A stretch of 64,000 nt of DNA from the NCBI RefSeq assembly GCF_900205865.1, contig NZ_LT906662.1, positions 372,001 through 436,000 on the forward strand, read 5' to 3'. The notes under the pieces are model-generated. The model was not told where the DNA came from. It did no database searches and worked only from the letters and a program-made list of their open reading frames with translations. Both the position numbers and the translations under genes were made by a program. The stretch is from Thermoanaerobacterium sp. RBIITD (GTDB lineage: Bacteria > Bacillota > Thermoanaerobacteria > Thermoanaerobacterales > Thermoanaerobacteraceae). Positions 36,411-45,698 of the stretch are shown piece by piece (position 1 is the stretch's first letter; each line of letters begins with the position of its first letter).

Positions 36411-37325
36411 CTAATTATCATTAAAGTATTTATCTAGATCCTCTATCTTTTTTATATCAAATATATTCTCACCTATCTTTTCTAACTTATCTATATTTAA
36501 TTCGTACATTTTTTTTACATACAATTCCGGTATTTTGTTAAATTTTTTATTTAAAAGTTTAATAATTAATTCAGCCTTACCTTCAGCCTTACCTTCGGCC
36601 TTTCCTTCGGCTTTTCCTTCGGCCTTTCCCTCTTGTATCAACATTTCGGCTATCTTAGTCATTCTTATCGCTCCTTTCAATTTATTTTTATATTCCTCAG
36701 TCAAAAATTTATCACTTATTCCTATTAATGCACCGATTATATATGTTTTTTCATCTTCATCTTCTATTTTTTTCGCCAGTTCTACTGCATCTATTGCCAT
36801 CTCATCACTGCTTTTTTTACTGCCCATAAGTGGGAAAAATATTAAGTTCAATTTGTCTATATCTGTTAGTTGTAATTTCCTATCAATTTTTTCGTTTAAT
36901 TCTTTATATATTTTGTCACCATCATATTTTGCTAAAAATACTTGTTCTACATTATATATTATTGATCCAATGTCTAATCTACTAATCGCTTCTTCTATTT
37001 TACCAGAATATATTACAACAGTTCTTATTGTTCTCTCATATTTACTATAAAGCCTTGTGTCATACTGCAAAAATCTTTTTATATCGGCTTTTTTATTTGT
37101 CGTTTGAAATTCCATATGCAGCAATGAGTCATCTTCCAAAAGAAATATAAAATCCAGCCTATCTTCCTTAACTTCAATTGACGGTAAATTCGCCGGTATA
37201 ACTGTCACTATTTTAGGTGCATTTATCCCGTAAAACTCCAGCGATTTATCTTTGAATTCTTGTGCCATTGATTTTAATATTATATCGTTATTCTGATAAG
37301 ATATATCTAAATTATTATTCTTCAC
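36411..37325 (-). CDS. Rpn/PD-(D/E)XK nuclease-family protein, copy 2
   Basis: A 304-residue product, GTG start at 37325 with TAGGAG upstream. The first 230 or so residues after the start are identical to copy 1, including the D...ExQ core (DRLDFIF to HMEFQT). The linker has five GKAE units against about three in copy 1, and the C-terminal domain differs at scattered positions (for example IKLLNKKFNKIPELYVKK). The sharp contrast between an identical N-terminal part and a diverged C-terminal part suggests recent conversion of the nuclease half. Confidence 0.85.
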   Translation of the reverse strand: MKNNNLDISYQNNDIILKSMAQEFKDKSLEFYGINAPKIVTVIPANLPSIEVKEDRLDFIFLLEDDSLLHMEFQTTNKKADIKRFLQYDTRLYSKYERTIRTVVIYSGKIEEAISRLDIGSIIYNVEQVFLAKYDGDKIYKELNEKIDRKLQLTDIDKLNLIFFPLMGSKKSSDEMAIDAVELAKKIEDEDEKTYIIGALIGISDKFLTEEYKNKLKGAIRMTKIAEMLIQEGKAEGKAEGKAEGKAEGKAELIIKLLNKKFNKIPELYVKKMYELNIDKLEKIGENIFDIKKIEDLDKYFNDN

Positions 37326-37350
37326 GTTTTTCTCCTACTTATTAACAATG

Positions 37351-38301
37351 TTAATTTACAATATATTTCTTTATATCTTCTATCTCGTTAATTTCAAATA
37401 TGTTGTCTGCTATTTGAAGCAATGTCTTCTCATCTGCATCTTCAATTAACTTTATATATTTTTCAGGTATATCACTGAATTTCTTCTTCAACAATCTTAT
37501 AACGAGATTTTCCATACCTTTCTCGATACCTTTTTCTATGCCTTTTTCCATACTCTTTTTTAATTCTTCCTCAGTATAAATTTTAAAGTTTGCTTCCTTT
37601 AAGTTGTTTATTACATATTTCATCTGTTCTTCATTTAATCTGTCTGCATACATCTTAATCACCTCCGAAACTATACCAGGATCTATTCTAAATGCCGCTT
37701 CAATTAATCTTATTTTATTGTCGTATTCTTTTGCTTCATTTATACTGGTGAATATTTTTTCTATTGCATTTTTGAAATACATGTTATTTGATAAAGCCAT
37801 CAATGGATAATTTTCCTCTACATTATCTAACTCAGACAATATTATTATTTGTACCGGTATCCATTCATTATCTATATAATAAATGCCATTATCAGAATTG
37901 TCTAACTTTATTTTATGTTCTTCTAAAAATGATATGAGTTTTTTCGGAAGATTGCTACATACAAATGTTAGTGTTAATTCATCTATCTTTATGTCATCAA
38001 CTTCTTTTCGTGATTTATCGTAAGCATTCATTATTGATTTATATAGATATACATAACCTAAACCTTTGAAATAATCATCTATTGATATATAATCATCTGG
38101 AGATTTGTACTCTATTATATTGTATCTTTTAAATATTTGTCCTACTCTCTTATTTATTTTTACATCTTTTTCTTTTTTTATTATTATGACATCTATTCTT
38201 AAAGGTTCTTTTGATAGATATTCTTCTTGTTTTATTTCAACTTTTTCATCTTTTAGCTCTTCTTTTATGGCCGCTACAAAATCGCTGTGCCAATCATTCA
38301 T
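37351..38301 (-). CDS. Rpn-like partner protein, copy 2
   Basis: About 316 residues from ATG 38301 (MNDWHSDF). It is the same protein as copy 1 apart from scattered changes and one extra EKGI/EKGM unit in the linker. It shows the same NIIEYKSPDD core and C-terminal helical domain. It precedes nuclease copy 2 by 25 bases. A longer frame from 38325 is less likely because the ribosome-binding site GAAAGG lies inside it. Confidence 0.78.
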   Translation of the reverse strand: MNDWHSDFVAAIKEELKDEKVEIKQEEYLSKEPLRIDVIIIKKEKDVKINKRVGQIFKRYNIIEYKSPDDYISIDDYFKGLGYVYLYKSIMNAYDKSRKEVDDIKIDELTLTFVCSNLPKKLISFLEEHKIKLDNSDNGIYYIDNEWIPVQIIILSELDNVEENYPLMALSNNMYFKNAIEKIFTSINEAKEYDNKIRLIEAAFRIDPGIVSEVIKMYADRLNEEQMKYVINNLKEANFKIYTEEELKKSMEKGIEKGIEKGMENLVIRLLKKKFSDIPEKYIKLIEDADEKTLLQIADNIFEINEIEDIKKYIVN

Positions 38302-38721
38302 TTTATTTTTCCTTTCTACATTCATTATACCATATGATTTTCATTCTTAAAATAGGCATAGCTTCGCTATACGGACACCAGTGAATTAAATTCACCGCCC
38401 CCGCTACGAAGCAATATATTAACACCATCAACATTCAAGGGCGCCGAAACAGCCTCATGAAAATTTTTGGATAATATTACTACTTTACAATATTAACTTA
38501 TTCGACATAAATTTTGAAAATCCTTCTTTTACTATCAATTTTTTTAATGTCCTATTTATAAGAAATTGAATTTTTTATTAACCACTAATAAGTTAGAATC
38601 ATAAAGTTAATAATTACTATACATATACAGTAAAAAATAAATTTTTTATAAACTTTATTAAATACCAGCGCAAAATTTATTTTTTAGTTATATAATATTG
38701 TTAATCAAAGGGAGGGATAGT
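38302..38721. other. AT-rich divergent intergenic region
   Basis: No gene. The left half belongs to duplication unit 2 and holds the hairpins ATAGC/GCTAT (38358-38370) and GTGAATT-A-AATTCAC (38381-38395). The right half is very AT-rich and includes TATAAT at 38691-38696, a plausible -10 box for the lipoprotein gene starting at 38722; no good -35 box is seen. Confidence 0.5.
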
Positions 38722-39627
38722 ATGTTTAAGAAATTTTTTATTGTTTTATTGATTATCTCAGTACTTTTGACAGGATGCCAATTTAAAAGTAATAATAAGG
38801 AAAATGCAGCAGAAGCGAAGACTTCTAATGCAAATACTTCAATCATTAAATGGAAGTGGTCTTTTAAGGATGGTCAAAAGTCACTTAACAACTTGCAAAT
38901 CTTTAAATCAATCGATAGCGGAAAATCTTGGTCTTTGGTATCATTGCCTTTGGATACTATATCAAAAAATGTTTATGATATTAATTTTGTAGAAAATGTT
39001 ATGCCTTTCTTTTTTGACTCAAATGATGGCTGGATTTCATGGATAAATAATAATAGCAAAGCACTATACATGCTTAGAACAAGTGATAGCGGAAAAACGT
39101 GGAATATTGTAAGCTTCAGCCTATCAAGGTATAATGTTCAAAGCATCTCTAAGATACAATTTGTATCACCTCAAGTAGGATGGCTTTTGGCCGTATCTGA
39201 TAGTGCTGCTAGCCAGCAAATAAAGTATTTATTTAAGACAGATAATGGCGGTAAAAGCTGGGATAAAGCAAATGTTACTTCCAATGGATCCTATTCAGGA
39301 CTGCCCAATGTTGGCACCTCGACAGATATGATATTTTACGGCGCTGATAGTGGATGGATTAGCGTGTCAAATCCATTATCATCAGATTTAATATTATACA
39401 AAACAAGCAACAGCGGTAAGACATGGTCCAAGGTAGTTTTGCCTGTGCCTCTAAAATATGCTAGCTATTGCGTTTTACAAGCCTCTGTTCCTATATTTAG
39501 CAACAATAAAAATGGAACTATAAAAGTTGATTATTACAAAACAAATGAAGGCAAAAACGATGAACATGCCGTTGTTTATGTTTCAAACGATGGGGGAAAT
39601 ACATGGAGCGTTGATACTTCAAGTTGA
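38722..39627 (+). CDS. BNR/Ycf48-like repeat lipoprotein
   Basis: About 301 residues from ATG 38722 with GGGAGG upstream. The signal peptide ends in LLTGC, a lipobox, so the protein should be anchored outside the membrane. The body contains four or more Asp-box repeats (SxDxGxxW): IDSGKSWSLV, SDSGKTWNIV, DNGGKSWDKA, SNSGKTWSKV and NDGGNTWSV, which form beta-propeller blades. This matches Ycf48/BNR-type proteins; the ligand or partner is unknown. It is convergent with pdxT. Confidence 0.88.
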   Translation: MFKKFFIVLLIISVLLTGCQFKSNNKENAAEAKTSNANTSIIKWKWSFKDGQKSLNNLQIFKSIDSGKSWSLVSLPLDTISKNVYDINFVENVMPFFFDSNDGWISWINNNSKALYMLRTSDSGKTWNIVSFSLSRYNVQSISKIQFVSPQVGWLLAVSDSAASQQIKYLFKTDNGGKSWDKANVTSNGSYSGLPNVGTSTDMIFYGADSGWISVSNPLSSDLILYKTSNSGKTWSKVVLPVPLKYASYCVLQASVPIFSNNKNGTIKVDYYKTNEGKNDEHAVVYVSNDGGNTWSVDTSS

Positions 39628-39631
39628 AAAA

Positions 39632-39650
39632 GGCTGCATTTACTGCAGCC
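39632..39650 (-). terminator. Terminator of the pdxST operon
   Basis: A 7-bp perfect stem GGCTGCA/TGCAGCC with a 5-base loop; on the minus strand it is followed by TTTTTC. It overlaps the pdxT stop codon at 39640-39642. On the plus strand there is no T tail, so it probably serves pdxT only. Confidence 0.75.
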
Positions 39651-40206
39651 CTAAAAAATATTTGTAAAAGCTTAAGTCGTTCGTCAGTTCTGGATGAAAC
39701 GAAGTCGCAAAAAGGTTGCCTTCCCTTGCTGCCACTATTTTCCCATTGTATCTAGATAGCACTTTTACATTTTCTCCTACATCCTCAATATACGGCGCTC
39801 TTATAAATACTGCATCTACTTCATCTTTTGATATTTCAGGCATACTAAGCTTTGTTATAAAGCTATCAAGCTGACTTCCATACGCATTTCTCCGCACCTT
39901 TATGTCCATTATGCCGAGATGAACTTTATCATCATTCACGATATGTTTAGCCATCAATATCATACCTGCACACGTTCCCCATATAGGCGCACCAGATCTG
40001 TAAAGATCTATAATGACATCTTTTAAGTCAAAGTCATTAAGCATTTTTCCTATGGCAGTGCTTTCACCGCCAGGCAGTATAAGTGCATCTATGCTCTTTA
40101 AAGTCTCTTTATCTTTTGCCTCTACAGGTGTTATACCATCTAATCTTTTTAGTTTCTCTATATGTTCTTCTACAGAACCTTGTATTGAGAGGACGCCAAC
40201 ACGCAT
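39640..40206 (-). CDS. pdxT: Pyridoxal 5'-phosphate synthase glutaminase subunit
   Basis: Releases ammonia from glutamine for PLP synthesis by PdxS. The 188-residue protein has the class I amidotransferase triad C79 (WGTCAGM), H172 and E174 (SFHPE), plus LPGGEST near 44-50. ATG 40206 lies two bases after the pdxS stop with GGGGATGG upstream; the longer frame from 40227 overlaps pdxS and is unlikely. Genes are adjacent and coupled. Confidence 0.96.
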   Translation of the reverse strand: MRVGVLSIQGSVEEHIEKLKRLDGITPVEAKDKETLKSIDALILPGGESTAIGKMLNDFDLKDVIIDLYRSGAPIWGTCAGMILMAKHIVNDDKVHLGIMDIKVRRNAYGSQLDSFITKLSMPEISKDEVDAVFIRAPYIEDVGENVKVLSRYNGKIVAAREGNLFATSFHPELTNDLSFYKYFLGLQ

Positions 40207-40207
40207 A

Positions 40208-41086
40208 TTACCATCCCCTATTTGCATATAGGTCTTTTTCTGAAAGGTCTCTTATGTCAATGCTGTTCATAGCTTCGCCAAGACCTTCTGATACCTCTGC
40301 TATTATCTCTGGTTTATCAAAGTATGTTGTCGCTTTTACAATAGCTGCTGCACGCTTTTCGGGGTTCTCTGATTTGAATATACCAGATCCTACAAAAACG
40401 CCATCTGCGCCAAGCTGCATCATTAATGCTGCATCTGCCGGTGTTGCAATGCCTCCTGCTGCAAAATTCACAACTGGCAGTCTCCCATTTTCTGCGACGT
40501 ATTTTACAAGTTCGTATGGTGCCTGCAATTCTTTTGATGCTGTCATAAGTTCTTCTTCGCTTAGCGTTGTAAGCTTCTTCATCTCGGCTGTTATAGTTCT
40601 CATATGCCTTACTGCTTCAACTACATTTCCTGTACCAGCTTCACCTTTAGTCCTTATCATAGATGCCCCTTCGCCAATTCTCCTTAATGCTTCACCGAGA
40701 TTTCGTGCACCACAAACGAAAGGGACTTTAAACTGCCATTTGTTTATGTGATATGACTCATCAGCCGGTGTGAGTACTTCACTTTCATCAATATAATCAA
40801 TCTTCAATGCCTCTAAAACTTGTGCTTCGACAAAATGTCCTATCCTGACTTTTGCCATGACAGGTATTGATACTGCTTCTTTTATCGCTTTTATGATTTT
40901 GGGATCAGACATCCTTGCTACACCGCCATGTGCTCTTATATCGGCAGGTACCCTTTCAAGTGCCATTACCGCAACTGCACCAGCTTTTTCAGCGATTACG
41001 GCTTGTTCTGGTGTTGTGACATCCATTATTACTCCGCCTTTTAACATCTGGGCCAAGTTTTTATTTAGTTCATATCTTTCATTCAT
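40208..41086 (-). CDS. pdxS: Pyridoxal 5'-phosphate synthase lyase subunit
   Basis: Forms PLP from ribose 5-phosphate, glyceraldehyde 3-phosphate and ammonia. The 292-residue TIM-barrel has the catalytic lysines K79 (MAKVRIGH) and K147 ([11 protein letters not shown]), D22, and the phosphate-binding [10 protein letters not shown] and [11 protein letters not shown]. It is highly conserved and of standard length. First gene of a two-gene operon with pdxT. Confidence 0.97.
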   Translation of the reverse strand: MNERYELNKNLAQMLKGGVIMDVTTPEQAVIAEKAGAVAVMALERVPADIRAHGGVARMSDPKIIKAIKEAVSIPVMAKVRIGHFVEAQVLEALKIDYIDESEVLTPADESYHINKWQFKVPFVCGARNLGEALRRIGEGASMIRTKGEAGTGNVVEAVRHMRTITAEMKKLTTLSEEELMTASKELQAPYELVKYVAENGRLPVVNFAAGGIATPADAALMMQLGADGVFVGSGIFKSENPEKRAAAIVKATTYFDKPEIIAEVSEGLGEAMNSIDIRDLSEKDLYANRGW

Positions 41087-41210
41087 TGTGCTTATTCCCC
41101 CTGTTTTTAGTATAACATTTATATAATGTTTATATCAATTGTATCTATTAAATGCAAACATGTCAATCAGTACAATAGGGGTACAAAAAAAAAGATACAC
41201 TTTTGTGTAT

Positions 41211-41738
41211 CTATAGATTTACAACAGCTTTTTTTAACAATCGAATATCAAGCTCAGATCTTTTTTGCCTATGTTTCACTTTTGCGATTTTTATATTTGC
41301 TTCTTGAGTTTTTTTATCAAGTTTCATATTAATTTCTGTTATAGACTCAGAATTTCTCGCCACTTGGTCAAAAGTAGCATTCGCTAATTGTTCGACACTA
41401 TCAAGCCTTTTCTCTAATTTGTCTAGCCTAACCTCGACTTTATCAAGCCTTTTCTCAACATTATCAAGCCTCGCATCAACGTTATCTAGTCTTGCCTCAA
41501 CTTTATCAAGCCTCTTCTCGACATTATCTAGTCTTATCTCAACTTTATCAAGTCTCTTCTCAAGATTATCAAGTCTTGCCTCAACATTATCAAGTCTTGC
41601 CTCAACTTTATCAAGTCTCTTCTCAACATTATCTAATCTTACCTCAATTTTATCAAGTCTTAAATCAATCCTGTCAAATCTCTTCCCAATGTTTTCAAAT
41701 TGCTGGACTACATAATTCATAAACTCTTCATTTGTCAC
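41211..41738 (-). CDS. Heptad-repeat coiled-coil protein
   Basis: About 175 residues. After a short N-terminal region (NEEFMNYVVQQFENIG) come 13 near-perfect seven-residue repeats of the form RLDxVEx, a long parallel coiled coil, then a polar, basic C-terminal helix. The start is taken as GTG 41738, about seven bases after GGGGGT; the ATG at 41744 abuts that site. Such proteins are common in Firmicutes and phages with unproven roles; no membrane segment is present. The DNA encoding the repeats is a 21-base tandem array, prone to unit gain and loss. Confidence 0.82.
   Translation of the reverse strand: MTNEEFMNYVVQQFENIGKRFDRIDLRLDKIEVRLDNVEKRLDKVEARLDNVEARLDNLEKRLDKVEIRLDNVEKRLDKVEARLDNVDARLDNVEKRLDKVEVRLDKLEKRLDSVEQLANATFDQVARNSESITEINMKLDKKTQEANIKIAKVKHRQKRSELDIRLLKKAVVNL
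41400..41680. repeat. 21-base tandem repeats encoding coiled-coil heptads
   Basis: About 13 direct units of 21 bases, each reading like CTTTATCAAGYCTYNTCTCRA on the plus strand, all in frame with the coiled-coil gene. Alternating units code KVE and NVE. Confidence 0.9.
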
Positions 41739-41849
41739 AAACATACCCCCATTCGTTTTTTATTCGCCCTTTTCCATATGTTGCATGATTTAATATTATC
41801 ATTGAAAATATAACATGTCAATAAAAATATCGAATAAATGTTTGCGTTT

Positions 41850-41879
41850 TTCAAGGGATACATTACTGTATCCCTTGAA
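41850..41879. other. 12-bp perfect inverted repeat at the end of the O-antigen-ligase-like gene
   Basis: TTCAAGGGATAC and GTATCCCTTGAA flank a 6-base loop and cover the stop codon at 41863-41865. No T run follows on the minus strand (the tail is AAAAACG), so it may block 3' exonucleases or be a weak terminator rather than a standard one. Confidence 0.6.
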
Positions 41880-44367
41880 GTACTTTCTTTGAATCATCTA
41901 TAATCTTTTTAGTCGCATCTGTCATAGGTTTTGGCTCTTCTGATTTTGAATTTGCCTCATTATATAACTTCTCTACATCAATAGCTTTTTGCAGGTACTC
42001 TTTGGCTTTTGTTTTATCACCTTTTTGTAAATAAAACATGCCGACCTTGTTATATGCATCTGCAAGCTGCTGATAATTCTCTGGTCTTAACGGTTGAACA
42101 TCTACAGCTTTTTTGACATATTGTATGCCTTTATCTATCTGTCCGTGTGAAAGATAAAAAGCTCCAAGCTGTGCTGCAAGCTGTGAATTATAAGGCTCCA
42201 AATCAACTGATTTCTGTTCTTGAAGAAAGGCTTCTTGTAACCGTACAGAATCTTTAGTCTGGTCCGCTATATTTGTCAAAGTCTGTCCATATGCCATCCT
42301 ATATTTTGCATTCCACGGATCATATGATACAGCGCTTTTATAGCTTTGTTCTGCTTGTATTATATTATTTGATTTAATAAAACCGTCACCCTTTTGCGCA
42401 TAGCTTAATGCAGTAGACATGGATAGCGACATAAACATTACAATAGCACCTACTATCATAACACCATAGCTAGAGTATGCATAATTAAGCTTTTTAGTGT
42501 TTTTCACATTAACTTCAGATTTATTCTTCGAAAGCCACATCCCGTTTATTATTCCTATCAAGGCAAAGAGTGCTATCGTTACGGCTGACAATGACAAATC
42601 AAAGTCCATTGATGCATGTGCATAAAGACTTATTATACCAATAGTAGCTGCCGCAAATAGAGCTCTCTCATGTAAATCCAAGTCAGATTTTATTAATCTA
42701 ACTACAATAATGCCTAGCGAAATAAGGAAAAACAAGATAGCCGCGGCTCCAATAATGCCCGTATCAAGTAAAACTTGCATAAAATAGTTATGCGTCTGTG
42801 TTGTCCAATACAGATATGACTGATATTTAAAGTATAATGATGCCCATGCACCACCACCAGCACCAAATAATGGGTAATCTTTGAATATCTTAAAGCCATC
42901 TTTATAAAACTGCATGCGTTCGGAACTGCTATGACTCGTTAAACTGATATCTTGAATCCTTGATGCAACATTTTCTGGTAAATACTTATATTTAAGCATT
43001 ATATTTTGAACATCCTTAGGATTATTCTTAGGATAAACTTCGGCATTTTCAAATGTCACAGATGTATCTTTAAAATTATTTATAAAAGTAATTGCAAGCC
43101 TTTTGGTATCTTTTAATGTAGAAAACTCAATAGTCTTCTCACCATTAAAGCTATTTTTATCGTAGACGTCTTTTATCTTTGTTGGCTGATCCAGATCATT
43201 TCTACTTTCAATTGTTATACCATATACCCAATCCTTATTATTAGGGTTCTCGGATTTTATTGTATACTTTAATACATACTGCCTATCTGGATCAACATTG
43301 ACAAATCTTATAACGCTTTTCTCGCTATCAGCTTCATTTGGCCCATGGCTCAATGTCAATGGTTGCTCTGCTGTTAAGACTGTATATCCACCGATAGATG
43401 CGAATATAGCGACGATTACAGCAATGGATAAGCCAACTTTAAAATTTATCCTGTTTATAGCATTAACTATAAAACTCATAAGATATGTAATAGCAGCAGA
43501 TGAAACTACCCCAATTAAAACCCAAATCAACAATTTATGTGGCTGAGGTCCATTCACGATTGAATTGAATTTTACAATCGGCATTGCAGATGCTACGAAT
43601 ATTCCTATAAAATAGATAAAGGGCTCAATTCTCTTACCTTTTGGCATCAATATCATAAGCAAAATACCGAGAAATGGAAGCATAACCCATGCACCACGGG
43701 ATAGTGTAAAAATATATGCGTAAAACTGTGTAAATGCTGTTATTCCATATAAAGCCTTTAAATATTTATTTTCTGCATCAGATATAAGTGCAAGATTCAC
43801 TAAGAAAAATGCCATCAAAAACGACGCTGCTGTATTAGCATATTGAAATGTAGAAGTTATTCTACCGCCGACCCATGAACCATTGTAGTTAATTAAACCT
43901 GCTGCAGATCCTAAACCCACTATTGCAACACCAAAAGAGCTTAATACTAAAACATTTAAGAGTATCCATATTTCCTTTTTATTTTTAACTAACCTGCTTA
44001 CCATAAAGTAGATAAATACATAATCTATGTATTTAAGTGTTTCACCAATTGCCGTCCTTATATTTACTGCAAACAGCGTTGATATAAGGTATGCACCGAC
44101 AAGTGATAATGCAGCATAATCAAGATTTTCTGTAATAATAGGCTCATTTTTAAATATTTTTACCAATGACCATATTATAACGACAATTGATGTTGCCGCT
44201 ATTGTCGGAAGAAACTCATTGTCAAAGTACATTCCTCTAAAATATGGTGGGTATGCAACAAGCGCAAGCAGTATGATATAGAAAATAATATTTGAAATAG
44301 ATGTATTTGATTCCTTTTTTTGTACTACTTTATTTATTTTTTTCTTTTTTGCTACTTTTTGTGCCAT
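41863..44367 (-). CDS. O-antigen-ligase-family membrane protein with TPR tail
   Basis: An 834-residue protein. The N-terminal basic stretch (KKKK) is followed by about 10 membrane helices. There is an extracellular insert of about 170 residues (approx. 330-490) with a beta-rich carbohydrate-binding-like pattern. The Wzy_C-type region holds GAGGGAWASLYFKYQ and TQTHNYFMQVLLDTG, with the conserved His. More helices follow, then TPR repeats (about 640-830). Such proteins ligate or polymerise glycans on the cell surface. It stands alone, away from the glycan locus, and may act on the S-layer or another glycan. Confidence 0.85.
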   Translation of the reverse strand: MAQKVAKKKKINKVVQKKESNTSISNIIFYIILLALVAYPPYFRGMYFDNEFLPTIAATSIVVIIWSLVKIFKNEPIITENLDYAALSLVGAYLISTLFAVNIRTAIGETLKYIDYVFIYFMVSRLVKNKKEIWILLNVLVLSSFGVAIVGLGSAAGLINYNGSWVGGRITSTFQYANTAASFLMAFFLVNLALISDAENKYLKALYGITAFTQFYAYIFTLSRGAWVMLPFLGILLMILMPKGKRIEPFIYFIGIFVASAMPIVKFNSIVNGPQPHKLLIWVLIGVVSSAAITYLMSFIVNAINRINFKVGLSIAVIVAIFASIGGYTVLTAEQPLTLSHGPNEADSEKSVIRFVNVDPDRQYVLKYTIKSENPNNKDWVYGITIESRNDLDQPTKIKDVYDKNSFNGEKTIEFSTLKDTKRLAITFINNFKDTSVTFENAEVYPKNNPKDVQNIMLKYKYLPENVASRIQDISLTSHSSSERMQFYKDGFKIFKDYPLFGAGGGAWASLYFKYQSYLYWTTQTHNYFMQVLLDTGIIGAAAILFFLISLGIIVVRLIKSDLDLHERALFAAATIGIISLYAHASMDFDLSLSAVTIALFALIGIINGMWLSKNKSEVNVKNTKKLNYAYSSYGVMIVGAIVMFMSLSMSTALSYAQKGDGFIKSNNIIQAEQSYKSAVSYDPWNAKYRMAYGQTLTNIADQTKDSVRLQEAFLQEQKSVDLEPYNSQLAAQLGAFYLSHGQIDKGIQYVKKAVDVQPLRPENYQQLADAYNKVGMFYLQKGDKTKAKEYLQKAIDVEKLYNEANSKSEEPKPMTDATKKIIDDSKKVLQGIQ

Positions 44368-44595
44368 TATAACTCTCCTTTTATAAAATATTTAATGAAT
44401 TTGTTTATGAGGAATCATAATAAACATAAAAGACTGCACAACTATATTTATTCGACAAAAATCTTTAATTTCCTCCTTACGAAGCCATTTAACTTAAAAA
44501 CTATTATATTCATATCGAACATATCATCTAAGCAATCACCATTTGCAATTGATAGAATATAATAAATTGAAATATAAATATATGGAGGTATCAGT

Positions 44596-45615
44596 ATGAA
44601 GAAGTATAGACTTTTTCTTATATTTACGCTTATATTTACTATCACATTATCATCAATTGCTTTTACAGGATGTGGAACGAAAGAGCAAAAGATAACAAAA
44701 ATAAATTTTGTTGAAGTTGTACGCTCTATATTTTATGCACCATATTATGTAGCAGTAAATAAAGGATTCTTTAAAGAAGAAGGGTTAGAGTTAAAAATAA
44801 CAACAGCACAGGGTTCTGATAAAGCAGCGACTGCAGTTGTATCAGGCCAAGCTGATATTGGTCTTCAGGGGCCGGAAACAACAGTATATGTATATAATGA
44901 AGGAAAGGAAGATTATCTGATTAATTTTGCACAATGTACCAGAAAAGACGGTTCTTTCTTAGTTGGAAAACACCCTGAACCGAATTTTAAGTGGGAAAGC
45001 TTAAAAGGAAAAAAGATCATCGGCGGAAGACCTGGCGGTATGCCTGAAATGACCCTTGAATATGTACTTAAAGAGCATGGTATAGATCCTAAAAAAGACG
45101 TAAATCTTGTGACAAATCTTCAATTCACAGCAACAGCAGGTGCTTTTATGAGGTCAGATGCTGATTATGTAGCATTATTTGAACCGACTGCATCCCTCGT
45201 AGAAAAAGAAAAGGGCGGTTATGTTGTCGCATCAATAGGTGCTGCCGGACATGATGTTCCATATACTACTTTTAATGCTAGAAAAAGCTATATTGAAAAA
45301 CATCCAGATATAATACAGCATTTCACAAATGCAATTTATAAGGGCATGCTCTATATTAAGTTACATCCATCAAAGCAAGTCGCTGAAGATATTAAATCAT
45401 TTTTCCCTGATGCAGATGTAGATTTGATAGCAACAGTAATAGATAGATATAAGAGTATAAATGCATGGGGTACAACGCCGCAAATGAAAGCAAGTGACTT
45501 TGATGCTTTACAAAAAGTTATTATCAATGCAGGAGAACTGAAAAAAATGGTTGATTCCAATATATTGATAGATAATAGATTTTCTGATAAAGCCATAAAC
45601 ACCATAAAGAAATAA
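44596..45615 (+). CDS. ABC transporter substrate-binding lipoprotein (NMT1/SsuA/TauA type)
   Basis: A 339-residue exported protein with lipobox FTGC (Cys 26), then the family pattern APYYVAVNKGFFKEEGLEL and SGQADIGLQGPETTVY. It would bind a small molecule such as a thiamine-precursor pyrimidine, taurine or other sulfonate; the substrate cannot be decided. GGAGG precedes the ATG. The genes for ATPase and permease follow on the same strand. I see no TPP riboswitch upstream, which weakens the thiamine reading. Confidence 0.9.
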   Translation: MKKYRLFLIFTLIFTITLSSIAFTGCGTKEQKITKINFVEVVRSIFYAPYYVAVNKGFFKEEGLELKITTAQGSDKAATAVVSGQADIGLQGPETTVYVYNEGKEDYLINFAQCTRKDGSFLVGKHPEPNFKWESLKGKKIIGGRPGGMPEMTLEYVLKEHGIDPKKDVNLVTNLQFTATAGAFMRSDADYVALFEPTASLVEKEKGGYVVASIGAAGHDVPYTTFNARKSYIEKHPDIIQHFTNAIYKGMLYIKLHPSKQVAEDIKSFFPDADVDLIATVIDRYKSINAWGTTPQMKASDFDALQKVIINAGELKKMVDSNILIDNRFSDKAINTIKK

Positions 45616-45698
45616 ATATATTAATCCCGGTATCTCCTTACGGGGTATAAATACGACTTTTCTATGGCGATTTTATCGATTGGCAGGAGGTGTATTTG

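Larger units (their letters stand above)
36379..38553. repeat. Tandem duplication, unit 2
   Basis: Partner of 34117-36275 in direct orientation, separated from it by about 100 bases. It carries the second nuclease pair, the same terminator and the same upstream hairpins. It is slightly longer because of extra 12-base repeats in both genes. Confidence 0.93.

Noticed and set aside
34274..37050. Long plus-strand open frames opposite the Rpn-like genes
   Set aside because: They mirror AT-rich coding strands, lack ribosome-binding sites and read as low-complexity Ser/Ile/Phe strings.
41400..41690. Regular short repeats resembling a CRISPR array
   Set aside because: Units are contiguous 21-mers without spacers and are all in frame with a coiled-coil gene.
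41850..41879. Standard intrinsic terminator
   Set aside because: The 12-bp stem is perfect but no T run follows in the direction of the gene, so it is listed as an inverted repeat only.
44368..44595. TPP riboswitch in front of the NMT1-type ABC transporter
   Set aside because: Searched by eye for the conserved CUGAGA and related segments; none found on the plus strand.
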